Origin: Acidobacteriaceae bacterium
Lineage (GTDB): Bacteria > Acidobacteriota > Terriglobia > Terriglobales > Acidobacteriaceae
Direction: 5' to 3'
Length of the DNA stretch: 6,455 nt
Assembly (NCBI GenBank): GCA_027311125.1
Contig: DAICZO010000157.1
Coordinates: 1 to 6,455, forward strand
This document shows, piece by piece, positions 1 to 6,289 of the stretch (positions are counted from its first letter, which is position 1; each line of letters opens with the position of its first letter). The position numbers and the translations under genes were made by a program. The notes beneath the pieces are model-generated. The model saw only the letters and a program-made list of their open reading frames with translations, searched no databases and was not told the DNA's origin.

Positions 1-189
1 CTTTAAAAGAGCTTTGCTTATACGTTTAGGATTCACTCGCGTTAACCCTGGTTGCTCAACGTATCTACAAAAATTAACCACTTAGCAACATATCTTCCAT
101 TCAAACTCTACCAGCTAATAGCCCAGACCCCGGTATCACCAATTCGCACAGTGAACCCGAAGAGTAACCACAGCCCAACCGCACCGCAA
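1..189. other. Region downstream of nuoB with no supported gene
   Basis: This stretch is visibly richer in A and T than the genes beside it. On the minus strand, which continues past the nuoB stop, I find only very short open frames: one of about 25 codons without an ATG, and one beginning ATGGAAGATATG that stops after eight codons. No nuoC-like start is visible. The small palindrome GCTAATAGC at 114-122 is too weak to be a terminator. I see no tRNA or other RNA gene here. Confidence 0.6.
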
Positions 190-804
190 CTAGTCCAAAT
201 TCAATGTTTTACGTACAGTCCCACGTTCTTTTTGTATTTTTTCCTGCAGCAAAGTAATCGCATACAACAGTTGCTCCGGCCGCGGAGGGCACCCCGGTAC
301 ATAAATATCCACCGGAATCACCTGGTTCACGCCCTGCATCAGCGCATAGTTATTGAACACACCGCCCGAGGTCGCACACGCGCCCATCGAAATCACCCAC
401 TTCGGCTCTGGCATCTGCTCATATAACCTGCGAATCACCGGAGCCATCTTCTGCGACACCCGTCCGGCAATAATCATCAGATCGCTCTGCCGCGGTGACG
501 GACGAAACACCTCCGCTCCAAACCGCGCAATGTCATACCGCGATCCGCCCATCGACATCATCTCGATCGCACAGCACGCCAGTCCAAACGTCATCGGCCA
601 CACCGAGTTCTTCCGCACCCAGTTGATCGCCGCATCCATCGATGCCATCACGATCCCCTCAGGCTGGTCGTACCCCCAGCTCACCTCATTCACCTTCTCG
701 CGGTTCTTGCCAAAACTATCCAGCGCCCCAAAAAAATACCGGTCATCCTGCTGTGCCCCCGCCGGGTGCGCCTTGCTCGTCGTCTGGTCTAATGGTGAAC
801 TCAT
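190..804 (-). CDS. nuoB: NADH-quinone oxidoreductase subunit B (complex I, NuoB/PSST)
   Basis: This 204-residue protein is the complex I subunit that carries the terminal iron-sulfur cluster N2, which passes electrons to quinone. It sits at the junction of the peripheral and membrane arms on the cytoplasmic face. The four cluster ligands are visible: adjacent Cys77-Cys78 in FGLACCAIEMMSMGG, Cys143 in MGACATSGG, and Cys172 in YVPGCPPRPE. The downstream stretch RYDIARFGAEVFRPSPRQSD is also typical. Length fits the family (E. coli NuoB is about 220 residues). The frame stays open upstream to 927, but that extension overlaps the neighbouring gene and is not NuoB-like, so I start at the ATG at 802-804 (MSSPLDQTTS). 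There is no well-placed Shine-Dalgarno: GAAGG is only one base from the ATG and GGAAGAG is 15 bases away. It ends in TAG. The gene lies 61 nt after the exported-protein gene and, unusually, no other nuo gene adjoins it in the window. Confidence 0.97.
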   Translation of the reverse strand: MSSPLDQTTSKAHPAGAQQDDRYFFGALDSFGKNREKVNEVSWGYDQPEGIVMASMDAAINWVRKNSVWPMTFGLACCAIEMMSMGGSRYDIARFGAEVFRPSPRQSDLMIIAGRVSQKMAPVIRRLYEQMPEPKWVISMGACATSGGVFNNYALMQGVNQVIPVDIYVPGCPPRPEQLLYAITLLQEKIQKERGTVRKTLNLD

Positions 805-810
805 ACCTTC

Positions 811-840
811 AGTATAAAACTCTTCCGCCAACCCGGTAAA
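811..840 (-). promoter_or_regulatory. Candidate sigma-70-type promoter for nuoB
   Basis: On the minus strand TTTACC (840-835) and TATACT (816-811) are separated by 18 bases. They match the -35 consensus at four of six positions and the -10 consensus at five of six. The -10 box ends six bases before the nuoB ATG, so a start at the usual distance would fall on or next to the A of the ATG and give a leaderless message. That fits the absence of a well-spaced Shine-Dalgarno. This is inference from a consensus match only. Confidence 0.35.
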
Positions 841-865
841 TCTTTCGTAGCTCGATTGGCATTCT

Positions 866-1600
866 CTACCGACACGGACGCCGCTCCACCTTGGCCCCAC
901 TCGCCATCTTAAAGCCCGCCGGCACATCCAGACTCACCCGAAACCGCATCCACTCCACCCGACCCAGCGCACTTCCCTTACCCTCCGCTGGCTCCTCCAC
1001 CGTGTGCGCCGTCGTGCTGAAGTGCGACGCTACCATCGCCGCCATCTGCGACTGGTTCGCCATCCCCGGCGTCAGCTTCGCATCGACAATCTGCACCACA
1101 CCCTCCGGCATATGGCTTACCAACTCCGCTAACTCAGCCTCCACCGCGCCACCCGCTGGCACCGTCGCCCGATACCGCCCATACACCCCCAGCAACCGCT
1201 CAAAATCCCGTGCACTCGCCGCAAACCGAAACCGCCGCGGATTCCACGCCACCACATCCTGTGCCCGAAAACTAAAGTCCGTGCTCATCAGCAACGGGCT
1301 CACCGAAGCATACGGAGGAGTCGCCAACTCCGCATAATCATGCGCCTGCCGCGGCCCAGCCACCGGCAGCACCCGCACAATCCAGCCCGAAGCCAGCGGC
1401 TCCAGCATCACCTCCAACCCATTCCCCACCGGCCGCACAAACGCCTCGCCCGCCCGCACTTCGCCCTCGACCACCTCACGCTGGCACGCCCCGCCCCGTA
1501 GCTGCGCCCAACTCCGCAAATCCCCCGCAACGGACACCAATCCCAGAACGAGCAATACCCTGGCAAGTCTCCCACAAACCAACCCAAACCTAGCGAGCAT
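866..1600 (-). CDS. Predicted exported protein of unknown function, coupled to glnD
   Basis: I do not recognise this 244-residue protein. It starts with a likely Sec signal peptide: basic residues (Arg4, Arg11, Arg14) around a hydrophobic stretch, LARVLLVLGLVSVAG at about 12-26, followed by a possible cleavage region around SWAQ (30-33). No lipobox is seen, since the cysteine at 39 lies too far from the hydrophobic core. The mature part (about 210 residues) has no transmembrane segment and no motif I can name. It holds only two cysteines, Cys39 and Cys243, which could form a disulfide near the two ends. The ATG at 1600 is preceded directly by GGAGGAG and lies inside the last codons of glnD, so the genes overlap by 11 nt (ATGCTCGCTAG), a typical arrangement for translational coupling. 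The frame is open further up to 1672, but that part is arginine/tryptophan-rich glnD antiframe. Codon use has the same GC-rich third positions as its neighbours, supporting a real gene. It ends in TAG. Confidence 0.8.
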   Translation of the reverse strand: MLARFGLVCGRLARVLLVLGLVSVAGDLRSWAQLRGGACQREVVEGEVRAGEAFVRPVGNGLEVMLEPLASGWIVRVLPVAGPRQAHDYAELATPPYASVSPLLMSTDFSFRAQDVVAWNPRRFRFAASARDFERLLGVYGRYRATVPAGGAVEAELAELVSHMPEGVVQIVDAKLTPGMANQSQMAAMVASHFSTTAHTVEEPAEGKGSALGRVEWMRFRVSLDVPAGFKMASGAKVERRPCR

Positions 1601-4292
1601 TCTCCTCCATCGCCTCAACCAACTCCCGCCGCAACACCGCCTGCTCCGCGGCATCCAGCTTCTCCCCATCATGCGTCAGATAGAACACGTCGATCGCCGT
1701 CTCACCTTCCGTATCCACCAGCGCTACCTCTATATTGCATCCTCGCGCGGCCAGCGTCAGGCTCAACGCACGCAGCAGTCCGGGGGTATCCTGTGCCACC
1801 ACCTCCAGCAGCGTGCTATGCGACGACGACTCATCATCAAACTCCACCCGCGCCTCCACCACCACCTTCGGAGCCTTGCGCCGACCACGTTTGCGCCCCG
1901 CCAGCAGCTTCTCCACCGACAGCACCCAGGTCATCACATCATGCACACTCTTCACAAACCGCTCATGCTCCGACTCGTTCATCTCCAGCGTCCGAAAGCT
2001 GTCCGTAAACCGGAAGCTGTCCACCACCACCCCTTGACGGTTAGAGAACGCATCCGCCGTAACAATATTCATGCCCCACGCTGCCAGCGCTCCAGCCATA
2101 TTCGCGAACAACTGTGCGCGGTCTCGCGTCACCAGCGTCAACTCACTCACACCCGCCGCATACCGAAAATCCAACTGCACCGCATCTTCGGCAAATCGCT
2201 TCGACATCTGGTAGTGCGTGCGAACCTGCTCCGGAGTTCTCGTCCGCACATACCGCTCCGGAAACCCCTCCAGATACGCCCTCACCTCCGCAGCCTGCCC
2301 CGGCAGCAGCCCCGTCACTCGGTGGATCAGCTCGCTCTCTTCCCTCGCTCCCACCCGCTCGTCATCCACGCTCCGGTCAAGATAATTCGCCGTAGCAATA
2401 TAAAGCCGCCACAGATTCTCAGCCTTCCACGGAGTCAGCGCATCCGGATGCACCGCATTGATGTCCGCATACGTAAACAGCGTCAACATCCGCAGTGCCT
2501 CCGGTGTCAGCGCCTTACCCGCAAACGCACCCACCGTCTCCGCATCAAAAATATCCCGCCGCAGCGCCGACGACATCTCCAGATGATTCGCAATCACATC
2601 CAGCACCAGCCCGCTCTCATAAGCATCCAGTTCCAGACGGCTCAAAACACTCTTCGCCATCCGCATGCTCTCCTTCGCATGGTCGCCCGTATTCCGCCCC
2701 TTGCCCGTGTCATGCAGCAAAGCCACCAGGTACAACAGCCCCGGATGCGGAAGCTCCCGCAGCAATCCGCCAAACCGCGCCGCCCACTCTCCCAGTCCAC
2801 CCGCCTGCGGAACCCCCAACCCATGCAGCGTATCGATCAGCACAAACGTATGCTCATCCACCGTGTACCGGTGGTACGCATCTCGAATCACCAAGGCATC
2901 AATCCCATGGAACTCAGGAATCAGCAACTCCAACACACCCAGCGCATGCATCGCCAGCAGCGCATCCCCGGCATGGCTCTCCGTCAAAATCCCCTGCAGA
3001 TGCTGCCACAACGCCGGGCCTTCTTCTATATGCGCCGAAAGCAGCGGCAGCGCGTGCGACAGTCGCTCCTCCGCCTCCCGCCCCAGCTTGCTTCCCGTCC
3101 GCGCCATCGCAGCAAAAATCTTCAACACCACATAGGGATCAAGTGCCGGATCGTAAGCTCCCCCCGTTGGCGCAATCGTCCGCTGATCCAGCACAACCCG
3201 GCCATGCTCCAGCCGAAACCCTGCCTCAGGAGTCTCTACCCGCCGCTTACCCCGCAGCCCAAACAGCTTCGACGGAGCCTTCCCTGCCGGCACCTCGTCC
3301 AGCTTCTGCGTCACCTGCCGCTCTACGCTGCGCGCATGACGAAAGTAAAAGCGCATCCAATACGCCGCGTACGCCGCACCAATCTCCCTGCCAGACAGAC
3401 CCACCGCTGCACCCGACGCAGCATCCTGCGCCAGCCAATCCAGCGTATTGTCATCGCGGTCATGCCGGTAGTGCAGAAAGCAGCGCACCAGGTACAAAAA
3501 CTCCACAGCCTTGCGGAAGTCATCGCCACCCGCCGCCAGCGCATCGCCGGCTTCCTTGCCACCAGCCGCCTGTAACTGCCGAATCCACCCGCACACATGT
3601 ACATCGCGCAGTCCACCAGGACAGTCTTTGATGTTCGGTTCCAGATGAAACAACGTGCCGCCATACTTCGCATGACGGCTTCGCGTCAGCTCTGCCAGCC
3701 CCGTCAGCAGCTTCTTCTGCTCCCGCTGCAACAGCTTCGGCAACATCTGCTCCGCCAGCTTCCCATACGTCACCGCATCGCCTGCAACCAGCCGATGATC
3801 CAGCAATGACAGCGTAAACTCCAGGTTGTCTTCATCGAACTTGTCGCACTCCGCCAGCTTCCGCGTCGCCGGAGACACCCGTATTCCGCAGTCCCACAAC
3901 TGCTGACTCACGCCCCGTATGGCGTCTTTTACATCCTTCTCAACCAGCCGCCCATCCATCAAAAACAGCAGGTCAACATCCGAGTAAGGGAACAACTGGC
4001 TCCGTCCATACCCACCCACCGCCAGCAGAGACAGCCCCGTTCCCATCCGCGGATCGCGCGCCACCACCGTCTGCCACAAACCCGCAATCAGAGCATCCAC
4101 TGCGGCAGAACGAGCAGCAATAGTTGCCTGCCCGCTGCCGCCAGCCTCAAACGCACCACGTATCTCCAGCATCGTTCGCTGGTACTCGTCGCGCCTCGCA
4201 TCTTGGGTCGATTCGTTTGCCTGCATAACCTCGTCGCCGTTCGGAGTGCTTCGCTCGTAGCCCATCGACACGGACCGGTCACAAGGGTTCAA
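1590..4292 (-). CDS. glnD: PII nucleotidyltransferase / nucleotidyl-removing enzyme GlnD
   Basis: This 900-residue enzyme adds a nucleotide to Tyr51 of PII when glutamine is low and removes it when glutamine is high, making it the cell's glutamine sensor. The domain order is complete. The nucleotidyltransferase domain carries GGYGRSQLFPYSDVDLLFL at 93-111 with metal-binding Asp105 and Asp107. The family-specific HLEPNIKDCPGGLRD follows at 216-230. The HD hydrolase domain has His481, the HD pair 527-528 in LLHDTGKGRNTGDH, and VIANHLEMSSALRRD around 566-580. Two C-terminal ACT domains lie at about 716-765 and 826-880 (QDTPGLLRALSLTLAARGCN), joined by a basic linker (KRGRRKAPK, 801-809). Length matches the family (E. 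coli about 890). I use the TTG at 4292 because GGAGGAG at 4307-4301 sits eight bases before it; in-frame ATGs at 4265 and 4226 lack comparable sites. The gene begins 31 nt after the PII gene it acts on and overlaps the exported-protein gene by 11 nt. It ends in TAG. Confidence 0.97.
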   Translation of the reverse strand: MNPCDRSVSMGYERSTPNGDEVMQANESTQDARRDEYQRTMLEIRGAFEAGGSGQATIAARSAAVDALIAGLWQTVVARDPRMGTGLSLLAVGGYGRSQLFPYSDVDLLFLMDGRLVEKDVKDAIRGVSQQLWDCGIRVSPATRKLAECDKFDEDNLEFTLSLLDHRLVAGDAVTYGKLAEQMLPKLLQREQKKLLTGLAELTRSRHAKYGGTLFHLEPNIKDCPGGLRDVHVCGWIRQLQAAGGKEAGDALAAGGDDFRKAVEFLYLVRCFLHYRHDRDDNTLDWLAQDAASGAAVGLSGREIGAAYAAYWMRFYFRHARSVERQVTQKLDEVPAGKAPSKLFGLRGKRRVETPEAGFRLEHGRVVLDQRTIAPTGGAYDPALDPYVVLKIFAAMARTGSKLGREAEERLSHALPLLSAHIEEGPALWQHLQGILTESHAGDALLAMHALGVLELLIPEFHGIDALVIRDAYHRYTVDEHTFVLIDTLHGLGVPQAGGLGEWAARFGGLLRELPHPGLLYLVALLHDTGKGRNTGDHAKESMRMAKSVLSRLELDAYESGLVLDVIANHLEMSSALRRDIFDAETVGAFAGKALTPEALRMLTLFTYADINAVHPDALTPWKAENLWRLYIATANYLDRSVDDERVGAREESELIHRVTGLLPGQAAEVRAYLEGFPERYVRTRTPEQVRTHYQMSKRFAEDAVQLDFRYAAGVSELTLVTRDRAQLFANMAGALAAWGMNIVTADAFSNRQGVVVDSFRFTDSFRTLEMNESEHERFVKSVHDVMTWVLSVEKLLAGRKRGRRKAPKVVVEARVEFDDESSSHSTLLEVVAQDTPGLLRALSLTLAARGCNIEVALVDTEGETAIDVFYLTHDGEKLDAAEQAVLRRELVEAMEENAR

Positions 4293-4300
4293 AAATCAGG

Positions 4301-4307
4301 CTCCTCC
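4301..4307 (-). promoter_or_regulatory. Strong ribosome binding site fixing the TTG start of glnD
   Basis: GGAGGAG lies in the 31-nt gap between the PII gene and glnD, followed by an eight-base spacer and then TTG. The later in-frame ATG at 4265 has no purine-rich site upstream, and the one at 4226 has only GAGG two bases away. The site therefore decides for the TTG start. Confidence 0.7.
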
Positions 4308-4323
4308 ACTCAACTCCGCGGAC

Positions 4324-4662
4324 CTAAAGCGCGATCTCGCCTCGCTCATCATTGCGGATACGGATCGCCTCATCAATCTTCGACACAAAAATCTTGCCGT
4401 CGCCGATCTTGCCCGTACGCGCCGTCGTGATAATCGCCTGGATCGCCTTCTCGACCATCTCGTCGGTCACCACCATCTCCAGCTTCACCTTCGGCAACAG
4501 ATCCACCGAGTACTCTCGCCCCCGGTAAAACTCCGTGTGGCCCTTCTGGCGCCCGTGTCCGCGAGCCTCCAGAATAGTGATGCCCTCCACACCAATCTCC
4601 ACCAGAGCATCTTTCACCGCATCCAGCTTCGACGGCTGAATCACTGCTTCAATCTTCTGCAT
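4324..4662 (-). CDS. glnK: Nitrogen regulatory protein PII (GlnB/GlnK family)
   Basis: This 112-residue protein has the exact length of canonical PII. It is a trimeric cytoplasmic sensor of ATP/ADP and 2-oxoglutarate that controls Amt and other nitrogen targets. The T-loop (about 37-55) contains GRQKGHTEFYRGREY with Arg38, Gln39, Tyr46 and the modification site Tyr51. Lys58 (2-oxoglutarate contact) lies in LLPKVK. The second signature TGKIGDGKIFV is at 83-93 with Lys90 near the nucleotide phosphates, and the C-terminal IRIRNDERGEIAL is typical. A Shine-Dalgarno-like GAGGAAGGA (4680-4672) precedes the ATG with nine bases to spare. The gene lies 38 nt after amt and 31 nt before glnD, so channel, signal protein and modifying enzyme are made together. 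By position it acts as a GlnK, but Asp54 after Tyr51 resembles E. coli GlnB rather than GlnK (Asn54). The gene name is therefore a choice by context; the family call is secure. It ends in TAG. Confidence 0.96.
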   Translation of the reverse strand: MQKIEAVIQPSKLDAVKDALVEIGVEGITILEARGHGRQKGHTEFYRGREYSVDLLPKVKLEMVVTDEMVEKAIQAIITTARTGKIGDGKIFVSKIDEAIRIRNDERGEIAL

Positions 4663-4700
4663 ACCCTATAGTCCTTCCTCGTAGTTCAATGCCGAGTTCG

Positions 4701-6158
4701 TTAGTGCGCCCAATCGTAACCTTCTTCGCCGTGTTGCGAAAGATCCAGACCTTCACGCTCTGCCTCTTCACTAACCCTAAGCCCAATCAGCTTATCGACG
4801 ATGAAAAGAATCACCAGCGTACCCACTATGGAAAGGCTCCAGGCAATCGCTACACCCACCAACTGGTTCAGCAACTGGTGACCGTTGCCCTCCAACAGCC
4901 CGGTCGCCTTGCCTGCGCCAAAGATCGGATTGATCACGCTGTTCGCAAAGATGCCCGTCAGAATCGCACCCAGCGTACCGCCTGCGCCATGCACGCCAAA
5001 GGCATCCAGCGAGTCGTCATACCCAAACAACGCCTTCACCTTCACCACCATCATGTAGCAGAAAACGCCCGCAATCGCGCCGATCCACAACGCCGACATC
5101 GGCGTCACAAACCCAGCCGCTGGCGTAATCGCCACCAGCCCAGCCACGCAACCCGAGATCGCTCCCAGCGCCGATGGCTTGCCCTGACGAATCCACTCCG
5201 CCGCGCTCCAGCTCAACGCTGCTGCCGCTGCACCAAAGTGCGTCGCCACAAACGCCGAGGTCGCCAGCGTTCCAGCCGCCAATGCCGAACCCGCGTTGAA
5301 TCCAAACCAGCCTACCCACAACAGGCACGCGCCAATAAAGCTGAGCACCACCGAGTGCGGCGGCATCGGAACCTTCGGATACCCCAGCCGCTTACCCAGG
5401 TACAACGCCGTCACCAGCGCCGAAACTCCCGACGTCACATGCACCACCGTGCCGCCAGCAAAGTCCAGACAAGGGAAACGTCCGCCCAGCGAAGCGTTCA
5501 ACAAACCACCCTTGCCCCAAACCATATGCGCCATCGGGCTGTACACAAACAGTGCCCACAGCACCATGAACACAAGCATCGCCGAAAACTTCATCCGCTC
5601 CGCAAACGCACCCGTAATCAGCGCCGGAGTGATAATCGCAAACATCAACTGGTACACCATGAACGTCTGCAGCGGAATCGTCGCCGCATACTTCACATCC
5701 GGTGCCAAACCCACTCCCCGCAGAAACACATTATGCAATCCGCCGATAAACGCATTCCCCTCGCCGAATGCCAGCGAGTACGTAACCAGCGCCCACAGCA
5801 CTGTGATCACGGCCATCATCGCGAACGTCTGCATCATCGTGCCCAGAATGTTCTTCTTCCGCACCAGACCGCCGTAAAACAGCGCCAATCCCGGCCCGCT
5901 CATCATCAGCACCAGCGCCGCCGATACCAGCATCCACCCGTTATCGCCCGCTGTCTGCGCCGCCGCAATCGCAGTCGCATTATCCGCCGCCTGCTTCTCC
6001 AGCGCCGCTATCCGATCAGCCTGACTGGCCGACGACGTCGTCGCCACGGTTGCTGCCGCCGGAGCCTGTGCCAGTGCCAGTGGCCCGTTCGCCACCACAC
6101 CGCCAAAGATCACCGCAAAGAGGAGTACCAGGAACACCTTCACTGCTGGAAGACGCAT
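4701..6158 (-). CDS. amt: Ammonium channel Amt with signal peptide and N-terminal helical extension
   Basis: This 485-residue membrane protein belongs to the Amt/Mep/Rh family, whose trimers conduct ammonium across the inner membrane and are blocked by PII. It opens with a likely cleavable signal peptide (hydrophobic 8-22, cut near ALAQA at 28-32), followed by an Ala/Gln-rich segment at 43-70 (SASQADRIAALEKQAADN) that looks helical or coiled-coil and should lie in the periplasm. The channel core begins near 73. Pore residues align with E. coli AmtB: Phe173 (F107), Trp214 (W148), Asp232 (D160), His240 (H168), Phe287 (F215), Ser291 (S219) and His390 (H318). The signature is LDFAGGTVVHVTSGVSALV at 231-249. 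Six extra residues lie between Trp214 and Asp232 (loop GKGGLLNASLGGRFPC). The cytoplasmic tail GLRVSEEAEREGLDLSQHGE is intact. The ATG at 6158 is preceded seven bases earlier by GGGTGA, which can pair with the 16S 3' end as GGTGAT. It is the first gene of the operon and ends in TAA. Confidence 0.97.
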   Translation of the reverse strand: MRLPAVKVFLVLLFAVIFGGVVANGPLALAQAPAAATVATTSSASQADRIAALEKQAADNATAIAAAQTAGDNGWMLVSAALVLMMSGPGLALFYGGLVRKKNILGTMMQTFAMMAVITVLWALVTYSLAFGEGNAFIGGLHNVFLRGVGLAPDVKYAATIPLQTFMVYQLMFAIITPALITGAFAERMKFSAMLVFMVLWALFVYSPMAHMVWGKGGLLNASLGGRFPCLDFAGGTVVHVTSGVSALVTALYLGKRLGYPKVPMPPHSVVLSFIGACLLWVGWFGFNAGSALAAGTLATSAFVATHFGAAAAALSWSAAEWIRQGKPSALGAISGCVAGLVAITPAAGFVTPMSALWIGAIAGVFCYMMVVKVKALFGYDDSLDAFGVHGAGGTLGAILTGIFANSVINPIFGAGKATGLLEGNGHQLLNQLVGVAIAWSLSIVGTLVILFIVDKLIGLRVSEEAEREGLDLSQHGEEGYDWAH

Positions 6159-6195
6159 CGATCAATCACCCGCTTTAACTTTCAAAATGTAAGGG

Positions 6196-6201
6196 AAAAA
6201 A
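6196..6201 (-). promoter_or_regulatory. T-run between the inverted repeat and amt (possible attenuator part)
   Basis: Read towards amt, the 11-bp stem formed by 6238-6208 is followed by six bases and then TTTTTT. A hairpin plus T-run can end transcription, which would place an attenuator in the amt leader. The stem has a mismatch and few GC pairs, and the T-run is further away than in a classical terminator. The run could equally be part of an AT-rich promoter; a weak -10-like TACATT lies just beyond it at 6191-6186. Confidence 0.2.
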
Positions 6202-6207
6202 CACTTG

Positions 6208-6238
6208 TGACCGTAATGCCTCGCGGACATTTCGGTCA
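6208..6238. repeat. 31-nt inverted repeat upstream of amt, candidate operator or hairpin
   Basis: The arms TGACCGTAATG (6208-6218) and CATTTCGGTCA (6228-6238) are inverted copies matching at 10 of 11 positions, around the nine-base centre CCTCGCGGA. The outer edge is 50 bases before the amt ATG. The symmetry suggests a site for a dimeric regulator of amt, of the divergent gene, or of both. An RNA hairpin is the alternative. It does not match the NtrC consensus (TGCACC-N5-GGTGCA). The regulator is unknown. Confidence 0.5.
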
Positions 6239-6241
6239 GGT

Positions 6242-6263
6242 TTGCCGGCATCATGGGCGGCAA
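6242..6263. repeat. Short inverted repeat beside the main palindrome
   Basis: TTGCCG (6242-6247) and CGGCAA (6258-6263) are perfect six-base inverted arms around a ten-base centre. The element begins only four bases after the larger palindrome. Six-base arms can arise by chance in GC-rich DNA, so it is listed as a weak candidate. Confidence 0.2.
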
Positions 6264-6280
6264 CGTAGGCTGGAAGCTTG

Positions 6281-6289
6281 TTTCGGTTA
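6281..6289 (-). promoter_or_regulatory. Third copy of the TRACCGWAA half-site
   Basis: The minus strand reads TAACCGAAA here. It matches the two half-sites of the larger palindrome (TGACCGTAA at 6208-6216 on plus, TGACCGAAA at 6238-6230 on minus). It has the same orientation as the second of these and lies 51 bp from it, close to five turns of the helix. It may be an auxiliary binding site for the same regulator. The assignment rests on sequence repetition only. Confidence 0.35.

Noticed and set aside
114..189. A short hydrophobic frame after nuoB (minus strand, residues like AVGLWLLFGFTVRIG)
   Set aside because: It is only about 25 codons, has no ATG and no ribosome site, and ends in TAG at the low-GC stretch; chance is the simpler explanation.
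805..927. An upstream extension of nuoB by 41 residues
   Set aside because: The extension is not NuoB-like and overlaps the end of the exported-protein gene. The family's usual length is reached from the ATG at 804.
1671..3575. A 634-codon open frame on the plus strand opposite glnD
   Set aside because: It is rich in Arg, His, Gln and Pro, with no domain, and lies wholly antisense to glnD, whose domains are all intact. Long antiframes are expected where third codon positions are GC-rich.
2495..3631. A 378-codon plus-strand frame rich in Pro, Ala, Ser and His
   Set aside because: Low-complexity composition and full overlap with glnD on the other strand; no ribosome site or family match was recognised.
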